Origin: Micromonospora fulviviridis
Lineage (GTDB): Bacteria > Actinomycetota > Actinomycetes > Mycobacteriales > Micromonosporaceae
Assembly (NCBI RefSeq): GCF_014648395.1
Contig: NZ_BMRA01000006.1
Coordinates: 283,100 to 347,099 of the forward strand
Reading direction: 5' to 3'
DNA: 64,000 nt
Shown: positions 37,405-46,026 of the stretch, one piece after another
Numbering within the stretch: the stretch's first letter is position 1
Layout of the letters: each line of letters starts with the position of its first letter
Notes under the pieces: generated by a model
Databases searched by the model: none
What the model saw: only the letters and a program-made list of their open reading frames with translations
Told to the model about the DNA's origin: nothing
Made by a program: the position numbers and the translations under genes

Positions 37405-37538
37405 GCGGTGATGACTCCGCCGGCCGGTGACCCGGCCATGAGTCGGAGGTCACATCGCGGCGGCGCGCCCGTCCCGCGGCGCCGGCCCTGCGCTGCTATG
37501 ACGACCGTGGCAACCAGCCCTACCCCGCGCGCACCAGA

Positions 37539-39470
37539 ATGACCGGCCCGCTCTCCTTCGCCGTTCTCGGCCCGGTGCGGGCCTGGCGCGGCCAGTCCGA
37601 CCTCGACCTGGGCACCCGGCAGCAGCGGCTCATCCTGGCGTTGCTGCTCGTCCGCGCCGGCGGCGCGGTCAGCGTCGCCGAACTCGTCGACCTGCTCTGG
37701 GAGTCCGACCCCCCGCCCAGCGCGGTCAACGTGGTGCACCGGCATGTCGGGATGCTCCGGCGGCGCTTCGAGCCGGGCCTGCCGACGCGGGCGGCGGGCT
37801 CGGTGCTGATCCGCGACGGCGCCGAGTACCGGCTGCGGATCGACGGGGAGTCCCTCGACCTGCTGCGTTTCCGGCGCCTGGTCGCCGAGGCCGGCGGCCG
37901 CTCCGGCGAGCCGGCCGTGAAGCTCTACCGGGAGGCACTGGCGCTGTGGCGCGACCGGTGCGCCTCCGACCTGCGGGCAGGTGGCCGGGCTCATCCGGAG
38001 TTCGTCGCCGTCGACGGCGAGCGGCTCGCGGCCGTCCGGGCCGCGACCGACGCCGCCCTGCGGGCCGGGCGCGTCCACGCGGTGCTGCCCGCGATCCGGC
38101 TGGCCGCCGAACACGAGCCGCTGGACGAGGCACTGCAGGCGCGGCTGCTGCTCGCGCTCGCCGCGGACGGCCGGCGCGCCGAGGCCCTCGCGGCGTACGC
38201 CGGCATCGAGCGCCGGCTCGCCGACGAGCTGGGCATCCGGCCGGGCGCCGACCTGCGTGCGGCTCGGGACAGCCTGCTGGACCACGATGCCGACGGCTCC
38301 CGATCGCGGGGCGGCGTCAGACCGGCCTTCCGTCGGCCCGGAGCGCCGCCTGGCGGCGCGGAGGCCGAGTCATGGCCGCCGGCCGAGCTGGACCTGTCGC
38401 CGTCGACCCGGGCCGCGCCGCCGGCACAGTTGCCCGCCGATCACCCCTACTTCGCCGGCCGGCGCGGGGTCGTCGCGGCCGCTGCGGAGCTGCTGGCCGC
38501 AGACCGGAGAACCACCGCGCTGGTGATCCACGGCATGCCCGGCGTCGGGAAGACCACCCTCGCGGTGCACCTGGCCCACCTGTTGGCCGGCGGTTACCCG
38601 GACGGGCAGTTGCACGCGGACCTGCGCGGCTTCGACGCCAGCGGCGCGGCGATGACACCGACGGAGGCGCTGCGCGGCTTCCTGTGGTCGCTCGGGGTCG
38701 CGCCGGCTGCCATCCCGGCCGAGCCGCACGCCCAGGCCGGTCTCTACCGCAGCCTGCTGGCCGAGCGCCGGATGCTGATCCTGCTCGACAACTGCCGCGA
38801 CGGGGACCAGGTGCGGCACCTGCTGCCCGGCACCGGCGGCAGTCTCGTCATCGCCACCAGCCGCCGCCGGTTCACCGGCGTGGGCGGCCCACCCGGTGCC
38901 CACCCGCTGCATCTCGACCCGCTGACCGACGCCGAGGCCCGCGAGCTGCTCACCCGCTGGCTCGGCGACGCGGCGGCCACCGAGCCCGCCGCCGTCGACG
39001 AGATCATCGCCCGGTGCGGCGGGCTGCCGTTGGCCCTGGCGCTGGTCGCCACCCGCACCGTCGGCCGGCCCGGGCTCAGCCTGCCCGCGGTCGCCGGCGA
39101 GCTGGCCGGCGCCGACGGCCGGCTGGCCGGCTTCGGCGACGCACACGCCGATCTGGAGACCAGCTTCTCCTGGTCCTACCGGGCCCTGACGCCCGAGGCG
39201 GCGCGACTCTTCCGGCTGCTGCCCCTGCTCCCCACCGGCGCGCTGAGCACGGAGGCGGTGGCCGCTGTGGGCGGCCTGCCCCTGCGCGTCGCCCGCGGCC
39301 TGCTCGCCGAGCTGGGGGCGCAGCTGCTGGTCCAGCCCGGCGACGGTCGGTGGCGGCTGCATGATCTGCTGCGCGCCTATGCCGCGGACCTCGGGGAGGA
39401 GCACGACGACCCGGCCGAGCGGGCTGCGGCCCTCCAGCGGGTCCACGACCATCACGCGCTCGGCGCGTAG
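37539..39470 (+). CDS. AfsR/SARP-family regulator lacking the TPR region
   Basis: This 643-residue paralogue of the gene at 33952 keeps the OmpR-type domain (about 5-85), BTAD (about 90-240) and NB-ARC with P-loop GMPGVGKTTLAVHLAH, sensor ILLDNCRD and winged helix (EAARLFRLLP). It stops at residue 643 (DPAERAAALQRVHDHHALGA), just where the first copy goes on into TPRs. Shorter SARPs exist naturally, but the stop so close to the end of a homologous stretch may also mean C-terminal loss. Third-position GC stays high to the end. Confidence 0.85.
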   Translation: MTGPLSFAVLGPVRAWRGQSDLDLGTRQQRLILALLLVRAGGAVSVAELVDLLWESDPPPSAVNVVHRHVGMLRRRFEPGLPTRAAGSVLIRDGAEYRLRIDGESLDLLRFRRLVAEAGGRSGEPAVKLYREALALWRDRCASDLRAGGRAHPEFVAVDGERLAAVRAATDAALRAGRVHAVLPAIRLAAEHEPLDEALQARLLLALAADGRRAEALAAYAGIERRLADELGIRPGADLRAARDSLLDHDADGSRSRGGVRPAFRRPGAPPGGAEAESWPPAELDLSPSTRAAPPAQLPADHPYFAGRRGVVAAAAELLAADRRTTALVIHGMPGVGKTTLAVHLAHLLAGGYPDGQLHADLRGFDASGAAMTPTEALRGFLWSLGVAPAAIPAEPHAQAGLYRSLLAERRMLILLDNCRDGDQVRHLLPGTGGSLVIATSRRRFTGVGGPPGAHPLHLDPLTDAEARELLTRWLGDAAATEPAAVDEIIARCGGLPLALALVATRTVGRPGLSLPAVAGELAGADGRLAGFGDAHADLETSFSWSYRALTPEAARLFRLLPLLPTGALSTEAVAAVGGLPLRVARGLLAELGAQLLVQPGDGRWRLHDLLRAYAADLGEEHDDPAERAAALQRVHDHHALGA

Positions 39471-39510
39471 GCGGCATCTGCCCTGCTGCCGGCTGCGCCG
39501 GCACCGGTGA

Positions 39511-39546
39511 CCCCGGACGCGGCGCCGGTGGGCGCCGCGTCCGGGG
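39511..39546. terminator. Strong bidirectional hairpin terminator
   Basis: Perfect 16-bp inverted repeat (arm CCCCGGACGCGGCGCC, 39511-39526) with a 4-base GGTG loop. It lies between the convergent AfsR-type and protease genes, 7 bases from the end of the protease gene. Confidence 0.9.
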
Positions 39547-39552
39547 CCGTCC

Positions 39553-42500
39553 TCAGTACCGGTAGGCGCGGATGATGGTCTGCTTGACCGTGTTACCCCC
39601 GGTGTCCGCCGCGGCGGCCCGCAGCGAGACGAAGCCGGTACCCGCCGGGTTGCGCACCCAGGCGACCGCCTTCTCGCCGGACCGCAGGACGGTCAGCCGC
39701 TGCCAGGTCCGGCCGTCGTCGAACGACGCCTCGACGGTCAGGGTCCTGGTCCGGCCCGGCGCCGCCCCGATCTGGCGGTCGAGCGAGACCGGGATCGCGA
39801 ACATCCGGTCGGCCGGCGCCCGGTTGTCGATGTCGAGTTCCGGGGAGAACCGGATCGCCGTCATCGGCAGCTTCACCAGATCGCCGTCGCCCACATGCGC
39901 GGACGTGAAGGTCCACTCCGCGTCGACCTCGGTCGACAGGGTGAACGCCGGGTCGCTGCGGAAGGTCGCGGCCAGCCGGTAGTCACCCTTCTCCGCGGGT
40001 ACGTTCCACACCCACGGCGCCTGGTTCGCGTCGCCGATCTTGACCCCGTTGCGGTAGAGGCTGACGTCCACGCTGCCGCCGCGGGGATGCCGGAAGCCCA
40101 TGTGCCCGCTGCCGTCGCCGTGCAGCGGCCCCGGCCCGCCCATGACGTCGCCCCAGTAGCGGGTGGCGAACTGCTGGCCGAAGTTCGGCTCCGGGAAGAC
40201 CGGCCCGGCCACGCCGTTGGCCCACTTCACGTCGTACGTGCGCCCGGGCCGGAAGCTGGTCCACGCCGACTCGTAGTACGTGTACCGCAGCTGGGACGAG
40301 GTCGACTGCCAGACCGCCTTCTTGTCCTGGTTGTAGTACTCGGTCACGGTCCCCGGCGCGTCGTAGCTGAAGCTCGGCGGGATGTTGCGCTCGTCCCGGT
40401 AGATCGGCGAGTTCCCGGGCGCGTGCGCGACCGCGGTCCGCGAGACCGGCACGCCGGCCACGTCCGCGCTGATCCGGGAGCGGACCGTGGCGAAGTCGCC
40501 CGCCCGCAGCCTGCGGGTCAGCCCGGTCATCATCTTCTCCGGCTCGTAGAAGTAGACCCGGTAGACGTACGGGCTGTTGTGCAGGGTGCCGTCCTCGGCC
40601 ACCTGACCCCAGATCCCGTTGACGTAGGAGACGAAACCGGGCGTCCTGCCGGCCCCGATCTGCGCGGTCCGCACGTGGTCGAGCGGGAGGCCCATCACGA
40701 CGCCGAACGGGTCGTTGCTGCCCCAGATCTGCGGCTGCTCCGTACGGATCGTCCAGCCGAACTCCTGGTGGACCGCGGTGGCCTTCGGGTTCGGCACCGA
40801 CACGGTGACCGGCTTCGCCAGGCGGGCGTCCATGGTGAGCGACTGGTCCGTCGTGAGGTCCAGGCTCGGGCGCATCAGCGAGGTGATGTTCGGGAGGAAC
40901 GGGTCACCGGTCAGCAGGTAGGTCTGGACCAGGTAGCGGCCCGCGCGGACCCGGTACGTGGTGGCCGAGGGGTCGCCGAACACCATGGTGGTCTGCCGGT
41001 CCAGGTCGGTCAGGAGCGTCACCCAGCCCTGCTCGGCGGTGGGCGCTCCACCGTCCGGCCCGACGAGCTTGAGGCTCAGCCGGTGACGGGCGACGTCGAG
41101 CGCCACCGGGGTCTGCACCTGCACGCCGTCGCCGGTGGCGGTCACCTCACCACCGAAGTAGTGGTCGGGCAGGCCGGCGCCGGCCTGGACCGTGACGGTC
41201 ACGGTGGCCGAGCCGCCGGCCGGGACCGTCACCGAGGAGGTGTCGAGGCTGAACAGGCCGGCCGGCGCCGGGGCGCCGTCGGCGTCCTTGGCGTCGAGGG
41301 AGAGCGCCAGGGTGAGGGCCGAGGAGCCGCTGTTCGCGTACGCGATGATGTGCTTCTGCGCGGTGGTGGTCCGCTCGAAGGCGACGCTGACCGGGTCGGC
41401 CGTGACTGTCTGCCGGGTCGCCCGGGCGACGTCGAGGAAGCCCGCGCCCTGCTCGTAGACGCCGATGGTGGCGCTGGGCCGGGCGGCCGCCATGAGCGTG
41501 GACTTGATCCGCTCCGGCGTCCAGTCCGGGTGCTGCTGGGTCAGGATCGCCGCCGCGCCGGCCACGTGCGGAGTCGCCATCGAGGTGCCGTTGAGGCTGG
41601 TGTACTGCGGGTTCTCGTCGTTCGGCCACAGGTCGGAGGTCGAGCTGCGGGCGGCGAGGATGCCGACGCCGGGTGCGGTGACGTCCGGCTTGATGCCGGC
41701 GTCACCGGAGCGCGGGCCCCGGCTCGAGAACTCGGCCAGCTCGCCCGTCTTGGTGACGGCGCCCACGGTCAGCGCCTCGTCCACGCTGCCCGGAGAGTTC
41801 ACCGTGGACTCACCGCCCTCGCCGTCGTTGCCCGCGGCGACGACGAAGAGCACGCCGTAGCGGTGGGTGAGATCGGCCAGGGCCGCCTCGATGGGGTCGG
41901 TCTCCGGGCTGTCCGTGCCGCCGAGGCTCATGTTGGCGACCTTGACGCCCTGCTGCGCCGCCCAGGTCATGCCGGCCAGGATCGCCGACTCCGGGCAACC
42001 CTCCTGGGTGCAGACCTTGGCGCTGTAGAGGGTCGCATCGGGCGCCATGCCCTTGAACCGGCCCTGCGACGCGGCCGCGGTGCCGGCGATGGTGGAGGCG
42101 ACGTGGGTGCCGTGGCCCACCCGGTCGAGGGTGTCCGGGTCGGCGGTGAAGTTCTCCGCGGCGGCGACGCGGCCGGCCAGGTCGGGGTGGGTCTGGTCGA
42201 CGCCGGTGTCGATCACGCCGACCTTCACCCCCTTGCCCGTCCAGCCGGCCTGCCAGGCCTCCGGCGCGCCGGTCAGCGGGACGCTGACGTCCAGGGTGGG
42301 GTGGCGCAGCCCGTCGAGCCAGATCTTGTCGAACCCGGCACGCAGTCGCCGCTCGGTGCCACCGGCGGCGGAGGTGAGGTCGTTCCAGAAGGAGACCGCC
42401 TCCGCGCGGCTCTCCGCGACAGCGCTCGCGCCGGAGAGCTGCCGGGTGGTCCGGGCGCCGGCGAGGCCGGCGGGGGCCGCGCTGCCGTGCTGCACGATGA

Positions 42501-42888
42501 GCGGCAGGGTGGCCCGGGTGTCGTCGTAGCCGAAGCCGACCAGCGTCGAGACGTCGAAGAGCCGCTCGTCGAGCTTGCCCCGGTTGAGCAGGCCGACGGC
42601 GTCGGCGGGGATGACCCGTACGTCGTCGCCGGCGCTGTGGGTGATGAACGGGATCCGTTCCCGTCCCTTGCCAGGCACGACGTCGACCGTCGTCCGGCCG
42701 TTCACGGTGCCGAGGTGGACGACGTCGCCGGTGAGCAGGGTGACCGTCCGGGGCTTGGACGCGACCGCGGGTGGGGTCGCCGGCTTCGCGGCCCGGGGCT
42801 GCGCCCAGGCGGGTGTACCGCCCGGAGCCGCCGCCGAGACGCCCAGCACCACCAGTGCCAGCGCCGATAATGTGCGAACTGAACGCAT
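39553..42888 (-). CDS. Secreted subtilisin-like serine protease (peptidase S8)
   Basis: This 1111-residue extracellular protease has a Sec signal peptide (about 1-28, ALALVVLGVSAAAPGGTPAW), a propeptide region (about 30-200) and an S8 catalytic domain. The triad is visible: Asp in VGVIDTGVDQTHPD, His in GHGTHVASTI, Ser in GTSMATPHVAGA, with Asn in VAAGNDGEGG. The C-terminal 580 residues are beta-rich modules, probably for substrate or wall binding. It is roughly three times longer than simple subtilisins. It is divergent from the glycosyltransferase. Confidence 0.93.
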   Translation of the reverse strand: MRSVRTLSALALVVLGVSAAAPGGTPAWAQPRAAKPATPPAVASKPRTVTLLTGDVVHLGTVNGRTTVDVVPGKGRERIPFITHSAGDDVRVIPADAVGLLNRGKLDERLFDVSTLVGFGYDDTRATLPLIVQHGSAAPAGLAGARTTRQLSGASAVAESRAEAVSFWNDLTSAAGGTERRLRAGFDKIWLDGLRHPTLDVSVPLTGAPEAWQAGWTGKGVKVGVIDTGVDQTHPDLAGRVAAAENFTADPDTLDRVGHGTHVASTIAGTAAASQGRFKGMAPDATLYSAKVCTQEGCPESAILAGMTWAAQQGVKVANMSLGGTDSPETDPIEAALADLTHRYGVLFVVAAGNDGEGGESTVNSPGSVDEALTVGAVTKTGELAEFSSRGPRSGDAGIKPDVTAPGVGILAARSSTSDLWPNDENPQYTSLNGTSMATPHVAGAAAILTQQHPDWTPERIKSTLMAAARPSATIGVYEQGAGFLDVARATRQTVTADPVSVAFERTTTAQKHIIAYANSGSSALTLALSLDAKDADGAPAPAGLFSLDTSSVTVPAGGSATVTVTVQAGAGLPDHYFGGEVTATGDGVQVQTPVALDVARHRLSLKLVGPDGGAPTAEQGWVTLLTDLDRQTTMVFGDPSATTYRVRAGRYLVQTYLLTGDPFLPNITSLMRPSLDLTTDQSLTMDARLAKPVTVSVPNPKATAVHQEFGWTIRTEQPQIWGSNDPFGVVMGLPLDHVRTAQIGAGRTPGFVSYVNGIWGQVAEDGTLHNSPYVYRVYFYEPEKMMTGLTRRLRAGDFATVRSRISADVAGVPVSRTAVAHAPGNSPIYRDERNIPPSFSYDAPGTVTEYYNQDKKAVWQSTSSQLRYTYYESAWTSFRPGRTYDVKWANGVAGPVFPEPNFGQQFATRYWGDVMGGPGPLHGDGSGHMGFRHPRGGSVDVSLYRNGVKIGDANQAPWVWNVPAEKGDYRLAATFRSDPAFTLSTEVDAEWTFTSAHVGDGDLVKLPMTAIRFSPELDIDNRAPADRMFAIPVSLDRQIGAAPGRTRTLTVEASFDDGRTWQRLTVLRSGEKAVAWVRNPAGTGFVSLRAAAADTGGNTVKQTIIRAYRY

Positions 42889-43048
42889 GATGCTCCCTGG
42901 ATGAACGCGAGAGGTATCCGGGTGCTCCGGACGTGACGGGCGGGTGAAAGTTCATCCGAGTGACCTGGGTCACTCCCGAACCGGCGCGAGGTCGACGCCG
43001 CCGGCGCGGCGGGCCACGAAGCCGAGTCTTGTTCGCTCTAATGGGGCC

Positions 43049-44137
43049 ATGCGCGTCCTGATCGTCTCCGCGCCGCTGCAGGGGCACCTGCTCCCGCTGG
43101 TCCCGCTCGCCCTCGCCTGGCGGGACGCCGGCCACGAGGTGCTGGTCGCGAGTGGCGGTGACGCGCTCACCGTCGACCTCGCCGGCCTGGCGGCCCACGA
43201 CGTCGCGCCGGGCTTCACGTTCGGGCGGATCGCCGCTCGGGTGCTGCTGCGCCACCCGCTGCTGGCGCGCAGGGAACTGGCCGGGCGTGCGGGCACCGCG
43301 GTCGTCGGTGAGCTGTTCGGCGCCGCCAACGCCACGTTCGTGGACGCGGTGGTCGCGCTGGCCGAGCGGGAACGGCCCGACCTGATCGTCTACGAGCCGC
43401 TGGGCGTGGCCGGAGGAGTCGCCGCCGAGCGCATCGGAGTCCCCGGCGTCGTGCAGGAGAACAACCTGTTCCCCGCCGCCGACCTCGTCACGGCCGTGGC
43501 GGCGAGCGGGCCGATGCGGCGGTACCGGATCGGCACGCCGGCGGCCACGATCACCGTGTCGCCGCCGAGCCTGACCGGGCCGAGACCGGGACTGCCCATG
43601 CGGGCGGTGCCGTACTCGGGCGGCGGAGAGGTGCCGGACTGGCTCCTGAGCGCCGGGGAGCGGCCGCGGATCATCGTGAGCCGGAGCACCGTCGCCGGTC
43701 CGGGCGGCGGGGACCCGACGGCCGCGATGATCGCGGCCGCGCCCGCCGTGGACGCCGACATCGTGCTCGTCCGGCCGCCCGGCCGGCTGCCGCGGCTGCC
43801 GGGCAACGTCCGGACGGTCGGCCGCGTGCCGCTCGACCGGGTGCTTCCGTACGCGACGGCGTACCTGCACCACGGCGGGGCGGGCAGCGTGCTGGGTGGC
43901 CTGGCGGCGGGCGTGCCGCAACTCGTCGTGCCCGGCCCGGGCGACCGGCGGCACAACGCCGAGGTGGTGGCGCGGCGCGGCGCCGGTCTCGCCGTGGAGG
44001 CCCGGGCGATCACACCGGACGTCCTGACCCGACTCCTCACCGACGCGGCGCTCGCCGAAGCGGCGGCCGACGTACGCGACGAGATGGCCGCGATGCCGTC
44101 ACCCTCCGACGTGGTGCCCGAACTGACCGCCCTCTGA
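43049..44137 (+). CDS. Macrolide-type glycosyltransferase (GT1/MGT-like)
   Basis: This 362-residue GT-B protein has an N-terminal acceptor domain (MRVLIVSAPLQGHLLPLVPL), an SRSTVAG linker and a C-terminal nucleotide-sugar binding site (TAYLHHGGAGSVLGGLAAGV, then PQLVVPGPGDRRHNAE). The HHGGAGS and Pro-x-x-Gly-Asp-like segments are those of glycosyltransferases acting on macrolides and other small aglycones. No polyketide or other natural-product genes are next to it. It may inactivate an incoming macrolide or decorate an unknown product. Confidence 0.85.
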   Translation: MRVLIVSAPLQGHLLPLVPLALAWRDAGHEVLVASGGDALTVDLAGLAAHDVAPGFTFGRIAARVLLRHPLLARRELAGRAGTAVVGELFGAANATFVDAVVALAERERPDLIVYEPLGVAGGVAAERIGVPGVVQENNLFPAADLVTAVAASGPMRRYRIGTPAATITVSPPSLTGPRPGLPMRAVPYSGGGEVPDWLLSAGERPRIIVSRSTVAGPGGGDPTAAMIAAAPAVDADIVLVRPPGRLPRLPGNVRTVGRVPLDRVLPYATAYLHHGGAGSVLGGLAAGVPQLVVPGPGDRRHNAEVVARRGAGLAVEARAITPDVLTRLLTDAALAEAAADVRDEMAAMPSPSDVVPELTAL

Positions 44138-44170
44138 CCGGATCTCGCCGGGCGCGCTAGGGTCGCCGCG

Positions 44171-44488
44171 ATGACCGACCGCCCGCTGCTGTTTCTCGAC
44201 GTCGACGGACCGCTCATTCCCTTCGGCGGGGACCGACCCACGGTGGCCGCCGGGACGGGCAATCCACTGCTGGCCCGCCTCGATTCCCGGCACGGCACGC
44301 GGCTCTGGTCGCTGCCCTGCGACCTGGTCTGGGCGACGACCTGGCTGGCGGAGGCCAATGACGTGGTCGGCCGCCGCCTGGGCCTGCCCGAGCTGCCGGT
44401 GGTCGAGTGGCCGGAGGCCGATGGGGCATCCCCGGCGGGGTCTCACCGACGCGGACTACGCCGCCATCCGGGACTGGCTCACCGGGTG
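44171..44488 (+). pseudogene. HAD-like hydrolase with internal deletion and frameshift
   Basis: The N-terminal part is intact and typical: MTDRPLLFLDVDGPLIPFGG (motif I LDVDGxL), then LPCDLVWATTWLAEANDVVG and LPVVEWPEAD. At about 44420 the family reading jumps: the C-terminal end RRGLTDADYAAIRDWLTG is present, but in the next frame (stop 44486-44488). About 45-50 residues that carry motifs III-IV, including the usual WVDDE segment, are absent. A continuous frame runs past this point to 44629 but has no family character. I read this as a decayed gene. An intact HAD relative is at 58176. Confidence 0.75.
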
Positions 44489-44489
44489 A

Positions 44490-44519
44490 CGCGGGGCCCC
44501 GCGCGCCTGCGGGGCCCCG
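44490..44519. terminator. GC-palindrome hairpin
   Basis: Two copies of the 12-bp palindrome GCGGGGCCCCGC (44490-44501 and 44508-44519) around a 6-base loop, so they can pair as one 12-bp stem or fold separately. Located between the decayed HAD gene and the convergent chitinase end. Confidence 0.7.
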
Positions 44520-44526
44520 CCCGGCC

Positions 44527-45891
44527 TCAGCGGCCCTGGAGAGACCTGACGTTGTCGCCGAAGGTCCAGCCCTTCGAGCCGTCCCAGTTGACCGACCAGG
44601 TCATCAGCCCCTTGAGGCCGCCCCGGTAGGTGTTCCACGCCTGCGCCACCAGCGACGGGCTCAGGTACCCGCCGCCGGCGCCGGTCTGCGCCGGCAGCCC
44701 GGGGACCTGCTTGTCGTACGGGACGCGGATGGTGGTGCCCTGCACGACCAGGCCGGTGTTGAGGCAGTCGGTCTGGACGACGAAGCCCTGCACGGTCCCG
44801 GCGGGGTACGAGTCGCCGGCGCAGCCGTACATCGAGCCGTTGTAGTACTGCATGTTCAGCCACCAGAGCCGGCCGTTGTCCGCGTACCGCTTGACGATGG
44901 GCAGGTACGCGCCCCAGATCGAGCCGTAGGTGACGCTGCCGCCGGTGACGTACGCGGTCTCCGGGGCCATGGTGAGCCCGAAGCCGGCGGGCATCTGGGC
45001 CAGCACCCCGTCGATGATCCGCACCAGGTTGGCCTGGGAGGTGGAGAGCTGGGTGATGTTCCCGCTGCCGGTCAGCCCGGTCTCGATGTCGATGTCGATG
45101 CCGTCGAAGTTGTACCGCTTGAGGATCGGCACGACGGTGGCGACGAACCGGTCGGCGACGGCGCTGGAGCCGAGGTCGATGCCGGCGGTCGCGCCGCCGA
45201 TCGACAGCAGGACGGTCAGGCCGGCAGCCTTGGCCTGGCACACCTCGGCGGGGGTGGGCACCTTGACGCCGGCGTCCATGCCGTCCTCCCAGAGCACGGT
45301 GCCGTCGGCGCGGATCACCGGGAACGCGGCGGTGACCACGTTGTAGCCGTGGGCGGTGATCCGGGAGTCGGTGATCGGGATCCAGCCCATGCCGGGGTGC
45401 ACGCCGTTGGACGCGCCGTCCCAGTTCTCCCAGTAGCCCTGGAGCACCTTGCCGGCGGGCCGCGGCTTCAGCGCGCAGGTGGTCCCGCCCGGCGGCGGGG
45501 TCGTCGGGGTCGGGGTGGGCGTCGCCGTGGGCGAGGGGGAGGTCGTGGGCGTGGGGGTGGGGGAGGGCGGCTTCGTCGTGGGGGTCGGTGACGGCGTGCC
45601 GCCGCCGCAGGCGCCGAGGTCGCTCCAGAGCGCCGGTGTGGCCGGTGGCGTCCAGCCCGCGCCGGCCGGCGGGGTGTGGGTGACCAGCGCCTGGTAGAGC
45701 CGGTTGGCGTAGGTGGCCCGGCTGCCCGCGGTCCAGGTCACCCCCTCGGCCCAGGCCGGCACGCCCGCGCAGGAGACCGACGCGGTCTCCGCGGCGGAGG
45801 CGGCCAGACCGGTGGCGGCCGGCAGGGCGGTGGGTACGGCGAGCAGCAGGGCCCCGCCGAGCACGGCGGTCAGCCGTCGTCGAAGTCGCAT
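44527..45891 (-). CDS. Secreted chitinase: CBM5/12, Pro/Thr linker, GH18 domain
   Basis: This 454-residue enzyme has a Sec signal peptide (cleavage near ALPAATGLAASA), a CBM5/12 chitin-binding module (about 35-95: VPAWAEGVTWTAGSRATYAN), a TPTP-rich linker (about 100-140) and a GH18 barrel (about 150-450). Its catalytic motif is intact, DGIDIDIE, with the Glu as acid. It cleaves chitin to oligosaccharides outside the cell. AGGAGG lies 6 bases before the ATG 45891. It is divergent from the ROK regulator with an AT-rich palindrome between, so it is probably controlled by it. Confidence 0.92.
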   Translation of the reverse strand: MRLRRRLTAVLGGALLLAVPTALPAATGLAASAAETASVSCAGVPAWAEGVTWTAGSRATYANRLYQALVTHTPPAGAGWTPPATPALWSDLGACGGGTPSPTPTTKPPSPTPTPTTSPSPTATPTPTPTTPPPGGTTCALKPRPAGKVLQGYWENWDGASNGVHPGMGWIPITDSRITAHGYNVVTAAFPVIRADGTVLWEDGMDAGVKVPTPAEVCQAKAAGLTVLLSIGGATAGIDLGSSAVADRFVATVVPILKRYNFDGIDIDIETGLTGSGNITQLSTSQANLVRIIDGVLAQMPAGFGLTMAPETAYVTGGSVTYGSIWGAYLPIVKRYADNGRLWWLNMQYYNGSMYGCAGDSYPAGTVQGFVVQTDCLNTGLVVQGTTIRVPYDKQVPGLPAQTGAGGGYLSPSLVAQAWNTYRGGLKGLMTWSVNWDGSKGWTFGDNVRSLQGR

Positions 45892-45927
45892 GACATACCT
45901 CCTCATCGATGCGCCGGAGGCTAGCAG

Positions 45928-45940
45928 TTAACTTTGTTAA
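45928..45940. promoter_or_regulatory. AT-rich palindrome between chitinase and ROK genes
   Basis: TTAACTTTGTTAA is a perfect 5-3-5 inverted repeat in an AT-rich pocket (45926-45949) of otherwise very GC-rich DNA. It is 37 bases upstream of the chitinase ATG and about 87 upstream of the ROK GTG. It is a plausible ROK operator. Confidence 0.6.
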
Positions 45941-46026
45941 ATGTAAATGCGCAGTAGTCTGTCAGCACTTGGTTCACGGCATGAAGCAGGCCGCCCGGGG
46001 GCGGCCGGGAGAGGACGGCGGCGGAC

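Noticed and set aside
33952..39470. Secondary-metabolite cluster regulated by the SARP genes
   Set aside because: No polyketide, peptide synthetase, terpene or RiPP gene is present in the window; the neighbours are sigma, methyltransferase and protease genes.
39895..42870. A 991-codon open frame on the plus strand, antisense to the protease gene
   Set aside because: Long antisense open frames are normal in this GC-rich DNA. It lacks any domain, is rich in Arg/Gly/Val, and the minus-strand gene has all subtilase motifs.
44171..44629. Reading the broken HAD gene as one 152-residue protein
   Set aside because: Beyond about residue 84 the sequence loses all family character, while the true C-terminal end RRGLTDADYAAIRDWL is seen in the next frame. 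A pseudogene fits better.
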